Source of the DNA: Salvator merianae
Taxonomy: Eukaryota > Chordata > Lepidosauria > Squamata > Teiidae
Direction: 5' to 3'
Length of the DNA: 64,000 bases
NCBI GenBank assembly: GCA_003586115.2
Contig: QVOM02000073.1
Location: 44,997,469 to 45,061,468, forward strand
Part shown: one piece after another, positions 10,951 to 23,934 of the stretch
Layout: each line of letters begins with the position of its first letter
How positions within the stretch are numbered: position 1 is the first letter of the stretch
Made by a program: the position numbers and the translations under genes
Notes under the pieces: generated by a model
Told to the model about the DNA's origin: nothing
What the model saw: the letters and a program-made list of their open reading frames with translations, nothing else
Databases searched by the model: none

Positions 10951-13900
10951 ATAGAGAAGTTTGACTCCAGTACAGAACTTCCAAGAACCGCGAATCTCTT
11001 TTGCTCATGAAAGTATTGTTTATCACTTAGGCCCTTCTTACCTAGAGAGGCACAGGATACATCTTTGTGGAAAGGGACAGTGTTTCCTACAGTAGCACTG
11101 TGCACTATGGTGTTGGACTGGGTGTTTGTGATGCCTCCTAGCTCAGCTTTAGAGGGGCGTATAGGAGAACAAATAGGCAGAACTGAGGCTTGCAATCTTC
11201 CTTATGCTGCATTTCAAGCACATGTTCCTGATGCATGTGTGTGTGGGGGGGAGGGACAGACAGACTTGGGGAATCTGCACATTACACCTTCTCTTCCTGT
11301 TCTTTCCCATTTGGGGGATCCCCATTGGCAAAGTACTGGCTTTTTGCTTTCTCTTTTTTCTGCTCATGGTTCTGCTCCTCTTTTTTCCTCCCTATACTGC
11401 ATAATTACTTGCTACTGCAAATGTATAGCTAATTGCTCCCTCCTCCCAAAATGAAACATTCTACTCCTGGACTTAACCATCAGTAATCAGAGCCCATATC
11501 ATTTTTTCTCCTTTGCATAACCCTTAGGAATGGGCAAGTAGAAAAGAGAGAAATAATTTCCTAGTCGTGGGTTTCACAAGCATGTTCAGCCAAATCTCTA
11601 ATGAAAAAGCTGCATCCCTTTCATGGTCAAAGTACAGTGGAACTTCTACTCCTGTATTGGGGGAAGAGGAGCTGGGCTTATATTTGGGGATGGGGAGGGT
11701 GCTTGGAGCAGGAAACAGGCACTTTTACCAGTAAGGAGAGATACATGAAGGCTAGAAGACACAATTTAACTTAACAGAAGAGAGCAAATCCAAGTGCATT
11801 TTGCAAAAGAGAAGAGGGTGAAAAATGAAGCCAGGAGTTTGGGCATCAGAAGAAGATACGGCTGGGATGCCACTTTCTTATCCTTCTCCTCTCTCCTCTG
11901 TGCGAAAAAACCTAGAATCTAATTTGTAACACAGCTAAGTCAGGAAGGCACTTTATGTGTTTCTAATTGAGTTTTAATGAGTCACTGGTCCCATTTCAAC
12001 GCATTTTCTTTTGCTGCTTGGGGAGGTGGCTGAGCATCCCAGCCCTGTTCCTAGTCAAGGAAAGAAGGCAGCAGAGACTGTTTGGGCCAGAAAGAATTTT
12101 AAAAGGTGAGGCAGATGGACACCTTCACATTTGCAAGCGAGTTAATTTTTTTTCCTTTAAAAAAGCAGAAGTACATTTTGTGACCCATCCACAGTGAGGG
12201 ATATGCAGTGTACTTGGAATGTTGGACATCATTATGAAACAAGCTAGAGTAATTAGAAGAGGTACCTTAAATGGCCTTTAGGAAAGCTTGAAGTTTTCCT
12301 GTATTGTGCCCCATCGGACCTTGTTTGCACTCTAGCATGCACAGAATGAGCCTTTTGACTTATGTAGATGGGACTTTAGTGAAAGAGCATTGCTAGAAGA
12401 AAGTGGTGTCCGTAGGCTCCTCCTCCAAGCCTGCTTTCATAACAGACTTTATATGAAATAGTTATTCTTGGCCTCATATGTTGTGGCACTGTTGATCACA
12501 GAATGTAAAAGGACACTGATCGGAAATGGTGTTGGTTGTGCCAAGAAGAATGTTAGACACATTTGAGTACCATTGAGATCAAAATGACTTCAGTGATTTG
12601 TTTTAGCTAAAATATTTCTGATCTGGTCAGAACAACCACAAAACACTTCGTTGCTACAAAGCAGCTGGGTGATTAAGTCATTCTGTAGGCTTGTTAAAAA
12701 AGGTAATTATTTAACTGACAAGTTAGTTATCAGTTGCATCTTGAGGGAGAGAGCATTCCATAATCAAGGGACTGTTATAGAACTGTCTTTCTCCCTGGTT
12801 GTGTCACACAATAGGTTCACTGTAAACTATTTTGACTTTTAAACCAAGAATGGTTTAGGAACTTTTTAAATAAACTAGTAGATGGTCTCTAAATTCAGAA
12901 AGAAGCAGGCAAGTCTCAATAGCAGATGCTTGTTTTAATTCACAGCTGTCCCTCCCTAAACTTGCTGAGCTCCTAGTAGTTGATCCCAGCCCATCTATCT
13001 GACTCTGTGGGTAGCCCTAATGGTGCCCTAATGGCCAAGTGGAAAGAGTCCACCCATTGACTTGCATGAGTCACTTGGGCCTCTTGGTTTTTGTGGTTCT
13101 CCTAGCAGCCAGTCTCAGCGTCTGACAACGTAGAAGAGTAGGTTGGACACCTGTATGGCTCTGGTCAGCTAACAGCTGGGGATAGTTCATCCATTCATTG
13201 ATTTCCATAGGCAGGTGGATTTCCATAGGTAGCAATTACTTTTATAACACCATTTTGCATAATATAGCAGTTTGCTGGACCCAAACCACCACATTCTATG
13301 AGGGATGACTGGATTCTAAAAAGTATTTTTTTATTGTTAATATTATGTACTGTAAATCTGTGTTGGCCTGAGTACACAGTAAAAGGATTAATTGCAAATA
13401 AACAGTTTAACAAAAAAGCTAACTAAATGCAGGGCATGTAGGTTTTATGCCCTTCGAGGACCTGCAAGTCATTATTCTTATGTTAATCTTTGACCTTGGT
13501 TAGAGACTGGCAACCCATGCAATTTCTCAGGATTGGTGCTAGACTGGTTGGCACTCTATCTGGCAAATTTTGAACTCACTGAAACTTAACTAATTTGATC
13601 CATTGTTTTCAAGTTGAAGTAAAGTAAGACTGATGTCTTCTGGACACAGTATGTGGGCAAATGAAATGTACAGCTCTGGTTTGAATTCAGGCACCCCATC
13701 TACAAGAAAGAAGTAGGGTGTTTGATGCCTTTCCCCAATTCTGTGTATTTACCTGATTCATGGAGAGGGTCAAAAGGTCACTCAGTTTTGGAAATGCTTT
13801 AGGGTACTTGTGGCAGAAGAGTTAGCTTGAAAGTACTGGGTGTTCTGCGGGAGCACGTGGAAGCCATCTTGTGAACAGGGTGTTGATTGGACTGAACTCT

Positions 13901-14440
13901 GCTTGTAGACTGTGCCTCATTCTGTGGCAGTGGCAGGAATGCCAGCTTTTCCCTCCCCACAAGCTCCTCTCTGGGGGTTATGCTCTGACTTACTGAATGG
14001 TAGGCCAGTAAGGGAGAGGTATGTTTCTCTGTTGCCCTTGGAGCAAGAGAAACTTATTCTGGAAATAACTTGGGGCAGAGAGGAAGTGAAGGAGCACCAT
14101 TTCCGTTGTCCCTGTTCCTGCCCCCTTCAACACAGACTGCATTCACATGCAGTAAAAAAGAGCACCTTGGAAGCAGCTTGGAGCCAGCTTAGAGATGGTT
14201 TGAAGGAGGAATTGTTCACACGCCAGTCGGTCCCTTGCTACCTCATGAGCATTCTAGACTAGAAAAGTGGGTTAGAGATGGGATGAAAACACGAGGGCCT
14301 CACGCTAATGCCCCTAAGGTGCTTTTGAGCTGCTCAAAACCAAATTTATCCTGATCTGCAGATAATGAAATATGGATCCCCAAGCAAATAAGAAATCATG
14401 GTCAAGGTTGTGTAGCACCTCAGTGATTTAAGGAATGGCT
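10951..14440. other. non-coding interval, 3.5 kb
   Basis: No exon or RNA gene recognised. The open frame 13912-14262 (116 codons, non-ATG start) has no recognisable domain. 14100-14260 contains wording typical of old DNA transposons but no clear termini. Confidence 0.45.
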
Positions 14441-14491
<51 letters not shown>

Positions 14492-14547
14492 TCTCTCTCT
14501 CTCTTCCCCCCCCTCCCTCCCCCCCTCTCCCTCCCTCTCTCCCCCCT
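14441..14547. repeat. TTGC microsatellite followed by CT-rich tract
   Basis: (CTTG)n at 14441-14490, then CT/CCT-rich sequence to about 14547. Confidence 0.95.
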
Positions 14548-15248
14548 CGAGATGTGGGTTGTTTTTTATTTAAACATTCTTAGCTTGTTTGGAATGTACT
14601 AGCTCCTGGGTATCAGCTTTTAAAAACGCGTTCCACTGTTGTGAAATTGTCAACATTCAACTCTGTTGCATAAATAAATGGTATCAAAATGCCTACATAA
14701 TCCTCACATAGTTCTGGAGGTTATTTATAGATGTAGCTGAAACATGCATTGTTAAGTTCAATTGATTTTTGTACATAATGCAATTTACTGCTGGAACAGT
14801 TTGTTTTAATTGCTTGCTGCTGCCAATCTGTATACAGTTTGTATACAGTATACAGTCTGTATATAGCAAGAGACTGGGGCACGGGGAGAAAAGCTATCCA
14901 CTTAAATAACCTGTATGTATAGATTTTAGTTCCTGCTTTTGCTTACCTTACAGATTTGCATAAGGTGGAGCTGCTCACGTCAGTCTGAGTTGGAATATAA
15001 GGAAGCAAAGACTGCACTTTCTGTCATGGGCAAATCTGGTTGTTAATTTATATTCATGCATTGCTCCCTCACACAGAAAGGAACCTGCCCACCCCCAGAA
15101 AAGAGGTTTGAATAAAACTAGCATAAGCTAAAGGTGGAATATTGGGAAGATGTGAAGATTCCCTTGAGTTGACACTTCTAAGCAGCTTTCTTGAAAGTGG
15201 TTTGCCATCGCTGCCTTCTCGGGATATGCCAGGAGTTAAACCTGGGAA
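14548..15248. other. non-coding interval
   Basis: AT-rich. Contains an imperfect tgtatacag palindromic cluster at about 14829-14866. No exon seen. Confidence 0.45.
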
Positions 15249-15490
15249 CTTTAAAAGGAGCCCTGCTGGATTAGGCCACAGTCCATCTAGTCCAGCATCC
15301 TGTCTCACACAATGGCCCACCAATAGTTTCTGGGCATTCTCAAACAGAAGGCAGAGGTAAAGCTTTTGCCTGCTCTCAACTCCCTGCAAATTGCCTTTAG
15401 AGGCAGCCTGCCTGTCTCTCCACCCTGGAGATACCTAGGCATCCATTCTAGTAGCCATTGATACACCTGACCTCCATGAATCTGATAAGA
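15249..15490 (-). mobile_element. CR1-type LINE 3' UTR fragment
   Basis: Reverse match to 41050-41275: ccctgctggattaggccaca, catctagtccagcatcctgt, gtttctgggcattctcaaac and agtagccattgatacacctg. Confidence 0.8.
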
Positions 15491-16119
15491 ACATTTTGCA
15501 TGCAGTAGAGTTCAAACAATGGTGATGAAGCATGGCTACTCCTGTGAAATCCTGACTAAAGTTTAAGTAGGTCTAGAACTCACTTTCTTGAGAGTGAGTA
15601 GTTGAATACCATGCCTACTTGGCTTGCTGCTGTGGTGTGAACTGTTGGTAGGCAGCCTCAGGATTCCCATCTTTTGCCCTCTTAGGGAATTTTAAAAAAC
15701 CTTTAAGCCGTGCCTTAGGCTGCGCAGCCTTTCAGGCAGATGGCACTTTCCAATGGAGGAGGGTTTGCAGACGTGTTTTTAACATGGAGGCTTGTTTTGT
15801 GTAAAGGAGTGTAACTGCTCACTGGAAACTGGATCTGCGTTGAACAGTGCAATTCTGTACACTCCTGAGTCAGTGAGTTTACTATAGGTATAGGATTGGT
15901 GCTTTGGAGAGCTGTGGAATCTGTCTCTCTCCCTTCTTAAACCGCATGCAAGACTGACCTGGGGGCATTTCCCCCACTGTGGCTGGGCCGTAGTTTTTCC
16001 AATACTTGAATGTATCCTTGCACCACCAGCAGTCTCAGTTCAGCTTCAGAAGATCAAAGAAAGGCTTCCAATTGCAGCTTTGCCTTCCTCTAGTGCTGTG
16101 AAGTTATAATCCATTGGCT

Positions 16120-16255
16120 GCAGGTGCCAGAGTGTGCCTGCAACAATGCACAGCAGCAGTGAAAAAAATGCAAATCCAGTGCTAGGGATAATTAGGAGGG
16201 AAACAGAAAATAAATCTGCAGATATCATCGTGCCTCTCAAAAATCTATGGTGGAG
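16120..16255 (+). mobile_element. CR1-type LINE ORF2 fragment
   Basis: gctagggataattaggaggg, agaaaataaatctgc and atcgtgcctct match 40530-40615 of the better preserved copy. Confidence 0.7.
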
Positions 16256-16321
16256 ATATGTTTGGTGATGAGAAAAATGAAGACGGTGAAACCTATCCTA
16301 CTTAACTAATCCTAATTAACA

Positions 16322-16480
16322 TGGTTCATAAGAAATGCCCCACGGGATTGGACCTATGGCCCATCTAGTCTCGCTCTCTGCTCTCGCAGTAGCCAATCAG
16401 CTGCCTAGGGAAGCTCTCTGGCGGAACATGAGCACACAGCTCGCTCTGCCTGCCATTTCTTGGGCTTCCCTGAAAAATTA
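16322..16480 (-). mobile_element. CR1-type LINE 3' fragment
   Basis: ggcccatctagtc, gtagccaatcagctgcct and ggaacatgagcacacagctc resemble the piece at 18.8-18.95 kb. Confidence 0.6.
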
Positions 16481-17154
16481 AATATTGAAAAATGCCTTAG
16501 TGGCAGTAGTGGTTTTTATTAAGAGTAGAGAAATAAATAATATTACTGGTATTAAGCACAAACTAGACTTCCTAATTCATTTTGCATGAGTTCAATTTGA
16601 AATCAGGGGAGAGAAAAAGCTGTAATTTTATGATAATGTGTAGTCATGACGCAATGCTTTTCCTTGCTGGGCTCTTGAGTAGTAATGACAGAGGTGGTTT
16701 TTGAACTCTAACAACACAAAATATATATTCACACACATAACTGCTGGAAAATTGCTATTCTCTCTATCCCAAGATCATAGTATCATATTTCTTGGCCTCC
16801 TAGCTGTAAGCAAAACATGGCATTCCAAGGGGTCTCTTCTATCCCCAAGCCTCAGACAGCTCCAGATAAAGCCCAGAAGGACTGGTTTTAGTCCAAGGTC
16901 TTCTATGAAACAGCAAATGTTCTGAAACAAACTGAACTCTGAAATCTGCCAGAGGACTCGGAGGTTAATTGTCTGTTAAGCTGCGTCTGCTGCAAGAAAA
17001 ATAGAGTATTATGTAAATAAGCCCCTTGAGATCGGAGTGGGATGACAGATTGACTGTTACTCATCTGCTAGGGGTGACTCAATTTTATTGGGGAGGGCGG
17101 CAAAAACTTATTGCAGCTGCTGACTAGAGGTTCTTCTGCTGATAAGATGTGCAG
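16481..17154. other. non-coding interval
   Basis: Nothing recognised. Confidence 0.45.
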
Positions 17155-17638
17155 ATGCCTCAGGGTACCTCCAGACAGCAAGAGGAAAATGCAAGAGCTT
17201 GTTGAGCATTTTGTAATTTCCTCTTGCCATCCCTTCCAGAGAGTGGGGCAAGCACAGGTACTTATCTGTTTCTACGCTTGCTCATGTTATGGCGAGGCAG
17301 CTAATTCTGGATATTTTGATGACTCAGCATACCAAGAAGTGTGCACGTGCTTGTCCTTGCACAGGTGTGGTGGCTGGTTTTAACTCTGCACGTGCGTGGG
17401 ACCATTTTCTCCTGGAAGGATCCTCCAAGCCAAGCTTCCAGACAGGCACAGGTTATTTAACTGTTCTGGGAAAATCCGCATTGAGAGTTGGGTTTTCCCA
17501 GAATAGGATATAGCGGGATTTCCCCCCTATATCGTGGTGCTATGTTGGGGTTCCCACAGAGATGTGTGGCAGTCTGAACATAGCCACAACATAATCATGC
17601 ATTTTAACCCCTGTCTGGACGCAGCCTCAGTCAAACCA
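17155..17638. mobile_element. putative non-autonomous DNA transposon
   Basis: Candidate terminal inverted repeats: gcctcagggtacctccagac at the left, and cctgtctggacgcagcctca at the right, which is nearly its reverse complement. Inner sequence includes the inverted pair ttctgggaaaatccgc / ggttttcccagaata. No protein. Confidence 0.55.
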
Positions 17639-18359
17639 GGCTGTCCTCTTTAAACCAGGACCAGGAGGAGGAGAAGGATGGTTCCTTCATGCCATGCAGA
17701 CTAAGGGCAAAAAACATGCACCAAGCTCAGCAGTCAGCTAAACATTCTAAAGCCCCCCCCCCACATTTCGCTGGGCACCTGCCAAATCAGTAGTTACATT
17801 CCTGCTTTAAACCCTTTTCTTCCTCAGTGTACAGTGTTTGTGCACTGTAACATCTAGTGTTTTGGTCCAATGTACTTTATGGCTGTGAAGAAATATTTTT
17901 TTCCTCCCCTTTATTCTTTTCTCATTATAGTGTAACAGAATGAAAAGCCAGTCAGGATATAGTTATACAAATTCCTTAATGGTTCTACTAAGAAGCTTCA
18001 GTCATGAGTTAGTTCATGCAGTTTAAAATGACTGGGCTTTTTAAAACAGTTCAAAAGTGGCTTAGAGAGGTGGCAGCTGCCTTAAACTAGGGCTTCCATC
18101 TGCCTCTAATTTACATTAAGGGCCAGAAAATGAACTTCCAAAGTGTACTTTCTAGCTTTTAATGCAAGTCTGACTTGGAATGAGAAGCCTCGTTGGTGTC
18201 CCAGGATGCAACCATCACTGAACTACCTCTTTCAAATGCACATGGATGCAGCCTGTGTCTTGATCTTGCCTAAACTGTCATTCAAGAAAGGTTCCAATTG
18301 GTGTCTCCCCTTCCTGCCACTTACACTTCATTAGTCACCAGAACCCTGCAATCTAACTT
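17639..18359. other. non-coding interval
   Basis: No exon or clear repeat recognised. Confidence 0.45.
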
Positions 18360-18545
18360 CCAAAGTAGCTGTTGTTGTTGCTTCTGCGTACTGCCACATC
18401 GTGACTGACTCCTGCTGTGCAAGTTTCTTGGCAGAGATACAGAAGTGGTTTGCCACTGTCCAGCTCTGGGGATTGAATCAGCAATCCTCTGCCTTCCAGG
18501 CAGTTTGTTCTACCACTAAACTACAGTACACTTCCAAAGTAGCCA
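18360..18545 (-). mobile_element. tRNA-derived SINE, near full length
   Basis: In reverse orientation it has an A-box-like tagtttagtggtagaacaa, a B box gattcaatcc, then ggcaaaccacttctgtatct, gccaagaaacttgcac and a CAACAACAACA tail (read here as tgttgttgttg at 18370-18380). Confidence 0.75.
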
Positions 18546-18794
18546 TACTGCAGACTAAAGAATAAAATAGTCCTGTGGTGAAATTCAGTATCGGTGTCCT
18601 GGGTAGAAGATGGATTCAGGAAATCTTGAGATATCAGAAGATTTATAGAGGACATTGCTTCTTCAGCATTTTCCCATCAAATTAAAATATCACATTTGCC
18701 TCCATACTCTGATCTGGGATGAGGAACTCACATATCCAATACCTTTGATGATATTATAAGAAAAGGAAAAAGCAAGCAAACAAAGAAGAGTAAG

Positions 18795-19255
18795 CACATG
18801 AGAATTGCCCCACTGAGCTGAACCCATGGCCCATCCCATCCAACACCTTGTTTTCACAGTGGCCAACTGGCTACACGGGAAAGCCCACCAGCAAGACATG
18901 AGCACACAGCTTCTTCTGCTTGCAGTCCCCCAGCAGCTGGCCTTTGGGGTCATAGCACCTCCTGCTGCCATCAGATCTAATAACCATTGATAGCCTGACT
19001 TCCATAAATTGGTCCAAGTCTTTCTTGAAATAGTCCGAGTTGGTAGCCAGCTTCACAGCGTGTAGGAGCAAATTCCAAAATTTAACGATGCATTGTGTTA
19101 GGAAAAAAATCTTTGCCTGTCCAGAATTTAACTTAATTGGTTGACCTCTGATTCTAGTATTTTTGGAAAGGAAGAAAAGCTTCTCCCTATCTTCTTTATC
19201 AAACTCCATGAATAATTTTAAACACCTCTATCATATTCCCTCTCATCTGGGGAAA
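18795..19255 (-). mobile_element. CR1-type LINE, ORF2 end plus 3' UTR
   Basis: Minus-strand translation has REKLFFLSKNTRIRGQPIKL and FFLTQCIVKFWN, the conserved C-terminal blocks of CR1-type ORF2. The 3' UTR lies to the left (ggcccatcccatccaacacc, cagtggccaactggct). Confidence 0.8.
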
Positions 19256-20219
19256 CCGTCAAATGGAGTAGAATAAACCACAGACATAATACAAAGGTAT
19301 TATGTCACCCAAGGTAAAGAAACATGGATCCAAAACACAGACCCTTCTAGATCTGTATGTTTTTACAAGACATCCTCTCCAAATGTTTCTTTCGAGATCC
19401 TTGTGGTTCTGGAAAGAAGAGTGATTGCTGTAGGTGGGAAGGAACAACAAAATAGGAATGATACCCATCCTTGTGATGTGCCCTCAGTATTCCAGTGGCT
19501 CAAAAAGGTGGATGACCTGCTGGTTGCTAAAGCAAATGAAGTGTTATTAAGCAGTGGATGATGGAATTATTTAAACTATAGTTGCTGGAGCTCTTGGCAT
19601 CCACTTCTGATTTCTTTGTCTGGTATTGCGTGTTCTCATCAGAGATATGCATGAGCCTAAAAACTGGGTCTCAGCGTGTACTGAGCTGAGATCCAGCATC
19701 TCTGAGTTGGCTTGAAGTACCTTGTTGCGGCAGTGCACCCCCTTAGGTTTAATTCACCTGGCTCAGCAGTGGGGGAGCTGATGACCTTTTGCAAGCAGTG
19801 AGTCACTTTTGACAGCCACAAAGAGGTCATAAATCACCCCTTTGGTTCATGCCCTTTGGCCCAAGCCACCATCAGCCTTCTCCTACCTGCCAGGCCGTTC
19901 CAGCATCCCCCCCGTAATCACATTCCTTCCTCTGTCCATGTCTAACTGCTGCCACCTTGTTCTAATATCTGCTGCCCGGTAATTGCCTTCTCCTGCTGGG
20001 GAATCCCAGGAGACTGCATTGCTTATTTGCAGGGCACCACTTCCACTTCTGGAAAGGCCTCTAACACTATTGGTCATGCCAGGCATGTGACCAAGAAGTG
20101 TAGCTGCTCATTGAGTAACATTATCTTCTAGTACCTGTAGCTTAGCACAAGAAGGCAAGGGTCTAGCAGCATGGGTGGTAGGGGGGCACAGGCCAAAGGT
20201 TGAAGTGGGAGGGTGGCAG
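19256..20219. other. non-coding interval
   Basis: No exon recognised. The small open frames are not conserved-looking. Confidence 0.45.
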
Positions 20220-20625
20220 CATCAACTGGCAGGTTAGGCACAGGACAAAGGGATCTAGGAATGTTTAGCCTGCAGAAGAGAAGACTGAGAGGAGACATGA
20301 TAGCTGTTTTCAAGTATCTGAAGGGCTGTCACAGTGCAGAAAGATTGGCCCTATTCTCAATCGCGCAAGAAGGCAGGACTAGAAACAATGGGATGAAAAT
20401 TCAAGGGAGTAGATACGGACTAAATATTAGAAAAAAAAATCTGACAGTAAGAGCGATCAGTCAACAGAATGGGTTGCCACAGGAGGTGGTGAATTCTCCT
20501 TCGCTGGAGGTCTTCAAGGAGAGCTGGTTTGATATCTGTCTGGGATGGTTTTGTGAATCCTGCATTGAGCAGGGGGTTGGACTCGATGACCCTGGAGGTC
20601 CCTTCCAACTCTATGATTCTATGAA
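20220..20625 (+). mobile_element. CR1 LINE 3' end
   Basis: Reads GMFSLQKRRLRGDMIAVFKY and onward, then ggttggactcgatgaccctg and ends in attctatga, the classic CR1 3' terminus. The reading frame stays open as a 152-codon ORF at 20213-20671, but it is a truncated retroelement. Confidence 0.9.
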
Positions 20626-21592
20626 AAGGTTGTGGCTTTTAGTAGCTGAAGGGAAAAGGGGGGGGGACTAGGAAGTTGAGATTTCTTGAAACTGATTTTG
20701 AATGTGAGGTGGACCTTGAACTTTAAGTCCAGCTGAGCTTACTAGCCAACTTAGTGAATGATGATGTGGAGGGTCCTAGCAAGTGGTTTGAAGCGAGTTG
20801 CCTGGGCACATCCCTAGTTCTCACTGAGTTGCTTGTTGTGGGCTTACTTTGGACATGTCCCTCATGTTGAGGAATCATCATAAGGTAGGAGAGTGGCTTG
20901 CTTTCTCTCTTCCCAGCCATCATGCATTTCTATAACCACTTTGCCTGTTGGGCAAGCCCAGATAGATCTATGCATGTCTCTTCTTATCGGGAGCATAGGG
21001 TTAACAGAGCACGGAGCATCCACACGTGTGCAAGCTACTCCGCCCGCACAAGGCATCCCATGTAGAGATGCTTGGCAATCACACGAGTCTGCTGCCAGTC
21101 TTTCTCCCTAGCCTCTCCATACTGTAAGCTTATTATGTTGAATGACAATGTGACGAGGCATTGCGCAGGTGTGTGAAGTGGGCAAGAAAGGAACTCTCTG
21201 CCCTGTGTCCATGGCAGGGCTGTAAAACTTCAGTCTGAGGCAGCTGGAACAGTTGTGTTTCTCTGGCTTTATGTATGAGACTGAGTTTCTTTTATGCTGA
21301 TCTGGCATTACCTCTGAGTGGCAATCTGGGATTTTGCTGAGCATTCAGAAAGAATGAGAAGTGGTGCTTAATCTTTCCTTTAGCCATTACTTTTTCTGTT
21401 TCACTCCCGTCCAATAGCTGATTTCCCCCTGCTGGGATCCTAAGTCGTACTTCGATGCGACTGGGAAAAATCATTTGGAGGAAGAGGGCTGCCTGAGAGA
21501 AGTGACTGAGGGGCAAATAGTTAAGTGCCACACAGCCAATCATTCTCCGTGGCATATCCTACCTGTTCTGCTAAGACACTTTGGCCGTGTCT
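20626..21592. other. non-coding interval
   Basis: Nothing supported. Confidence 0.45.
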
Positions 21593-21678
21593 GCACTAGG
21601 CCTTATTCCAGAGTATATCACGGAATAGGTCCCTATTCTGAAATATAATCCGAAATAAGGCCTAGTGCAGAAATGTCC
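21593..21678. mobile_element. palindromic miniature DNA element
   Basis: Termini ggccgtgtctgcactaggcc and aggcctagtgcagaaatgtcc are inverted copies. The inner ccctattctgaaatataatc is shared with the copy at 47.3 kb, and a close variant is at 53.4 kb. Confidence 0.75.
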
Positions 21679-22639
21679 ATGATCTCTTTTTCTTTGTTTC
21701 TGTAGGTCTAGCTTGGTCCTGAAGATGGTGCCTTCTTCCTAGGCCTTTTGCTTTTTAGGCAGGTGAAATGTATAGGTGCCAGTCGCAAAAGGGAATGGAA
21801 TCTGAAGAATTTAGTTTAATATTTATCTTAGCCATTTGTACTTTGATAAGCAGTGGGTCATTCACAGCTGTGTACAAGGCATAAGACTGGTAGGTTAGCC
21901 GCAGTGTTTGCTTTGCATTTCACATGCCTATCGATCGCATTCTTGTGAGGACAGCTGGATTCTTTAAAAGAGATGGATTGCAAGGCTTTCTTTTGTCTTA
22001 TATTTCTGTGAAACTGTTTGGAGAAAGTCCTGTTCTGTGAAGAGCAAACATTTGTATGTAGTCAGTTGTTAAATTCCTGACAGGAGGCAAGAAATTTTAA
22101 TTTGTAAATTAATTACAAATTACATGATCTCACTGGCTTCATGACCATGGAATAAAGGAACAATCATTCAGTGTCCCTCAAGTATGAATGAGGCCTAAAT
22201 TGCAATATTCCTTAGTGATATTTCAACAAATATACTTACGAAGTCCACTGTATTTTTGTCTTTGCAGTCTATTATCTGATGTATCTGAGGAGGCAAGTTA
22301 GATCTAAGAAACTGCACTTTATTTTGGAGCATTCTTTCCTAGTGGATGTTGGCTGTATTTTGCTGTGAGAACTTCAGTGAAGTGACATTTTTGCAGGGAA
22401 GGCACTGGTGATATTTCCTGCATATTCCATCCCCTTCCCCACTTCTGGGAAAACAGTGTCCCACAATTTCAGATTGTTGCCATATCTCAGTAGGCGACCT
22501 GCTGTGTCAGTTCGGAGGCCCGGCGAACGGCCATGGCACTCGCGCGAACACCCCCCCTTAAAAGCACGGGCCGCCGCTGGTTTCTCCAATAATTCCTTTG
22601 GATTAATGCTGGGCCAAAATCTTTGGCAAAAGGGAGTTG
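21679..22639. other. non-coding interval with a CpG-rich pocket
   Basis: Mostly AT-rich. 22500-22580 is a local CpG-rich patch (cggaggcccggcgaacggcc). It could be a repeat or a non-coding exon; no decision is possible. Confidence 0.4.
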
Positions 22640-22760
22640 TAACAGTTCGGTGGCTGAGCATAATTTTGTGGGTAGAAGGCACCAGGTTCAATTCTCAGCA
22701 CATCCCCAGAAGAAGGCAATCACAGCCCACACCTGTATTTTTGCCAAGTAAACTGCCCTT
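22640..22760 (+). mobile_element. SINE head fragment
   Basis: tRNA-like start (ttcggtggctgagcataa) and B-box-like ggttcaattctc, then loses similarity. Confidence 0.45.
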
Positions 22761-23934
22761 TCCAAAGACCAGATACCATCAACCAGATGTGTACGTGCCT
22801 GAGTTCAGAAAGTACCTCGGTGGCTGGCTTTGTGAATTCCCTCCTATTTTCATGGCCAAAGCAGAGAGGGCACCATCTTGTGTTTTCATTCTTGGCCCAT
22901 GGAAGTTCAGAGCAGCTGTTAGTCTGTGATCACAAGATTGTGTGGTATGTATAAGCCTTGATTAGCTAATTTTATTTTAGGCATGTACACATCTGGTTTA
23001 TGGTCTCATGGTTGTCATGGAGGCCATGAAGTTCTGAGCCAGTCTACAAGAGACATTCTCAGCGTAGAAAGAGAAATCCCCCAACACCGTTGTGCACAAA
23101 CAATCCCTCTATCCCAGTCATAGAGCAGATAGGGCATCGGTGAGAAAGATGGTTTCTTTACGGACTATGGTGACTCCTACACTCTTCCCCATAATGCACG
23201 ATTGTTGTTGCATCAGATACCCTGGGGGGCAAATCTGAGTCAGCAGTGGCCTTCCCCGCTCACCCGCCCAGGTCTCTGTATTATATACCAGGTCTACCTT
23301 TTCACCTATGATCAAATCATGGATGAGAGATTACTTGTTTTGGACTGACTTACCATTTAACAGCAGCACCGCTAGGCCAGTACAGAAGCTGACAAACATC
23401 CCTGCATTTTGAGGTCGGAAGGCAGAGTAGAAGGAGTGATAGCTTTAATGTGTCGAACCCCATTACCATATCTCCCCCTCCCCGTTAACACTAAAATGGG
23501 ATCCCCTATTACTCCCCTCTCTCCTCTTATCCAGGCACAGAGCTCCCTCTGCTTAACAGACTCCTCACTGGCAAGAGTGGCCTAGACTCTGCCGCTCTTC
23601 CCAGCATTGGGACAACAGGAGGATCTCCTGGCCCTCACCCAGAAGGTAGATGTAAACTTGGGCCACCATCACTGTTCCTCACACAGGCTGATGGCCCAGC
23701 TGGAGAGGGATCTCCTCACACCCAGGCCCTACTCCTTCTCCTTGTCTCCTGTGATCCATTGTTGGCAGTGAGAGGAGCAATACATTCCCAGTACATAAGC
23801 TTAGGGGATCCCACTTTTTCCATCTCTCCTTTATGATAAAAAAAATCCTTTTTTCTCCCCAAACCTCTGTTTTCTGTTCTCTACTGCTATTATCAGCAGG
23901 AGGAATTATTGTTTTCTTCCATGACTGTTAGGCT
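22761..23934. other. non-coding interval
   Basis: No exon or named repeat recognised. Confidence 0.45.

Noticed and set aside
13912..14262. 116-codon open frame as a possible exon
   Set aside because: No recognisable domain and transposon-like wording near its end.
14829..14866. tgtatacag palindromic cluster as an operator-like site
   Set aside because: Short, AT-rich and without gene context; chance or repeat decay is simpler.
20213..20671. 152-codon open frame
   Set aside because: It is the 3' end of a CR1 LINE, recognised by its terminal attctatga and conserved blocks.
22408..22929. 173-codon open frame, the longest outside SHROOM1 and LINEs apart from one CR1 frame
   Set aside because: No domain, non-ATG start, and it runs through a SINE head and a CpG-rich patch.
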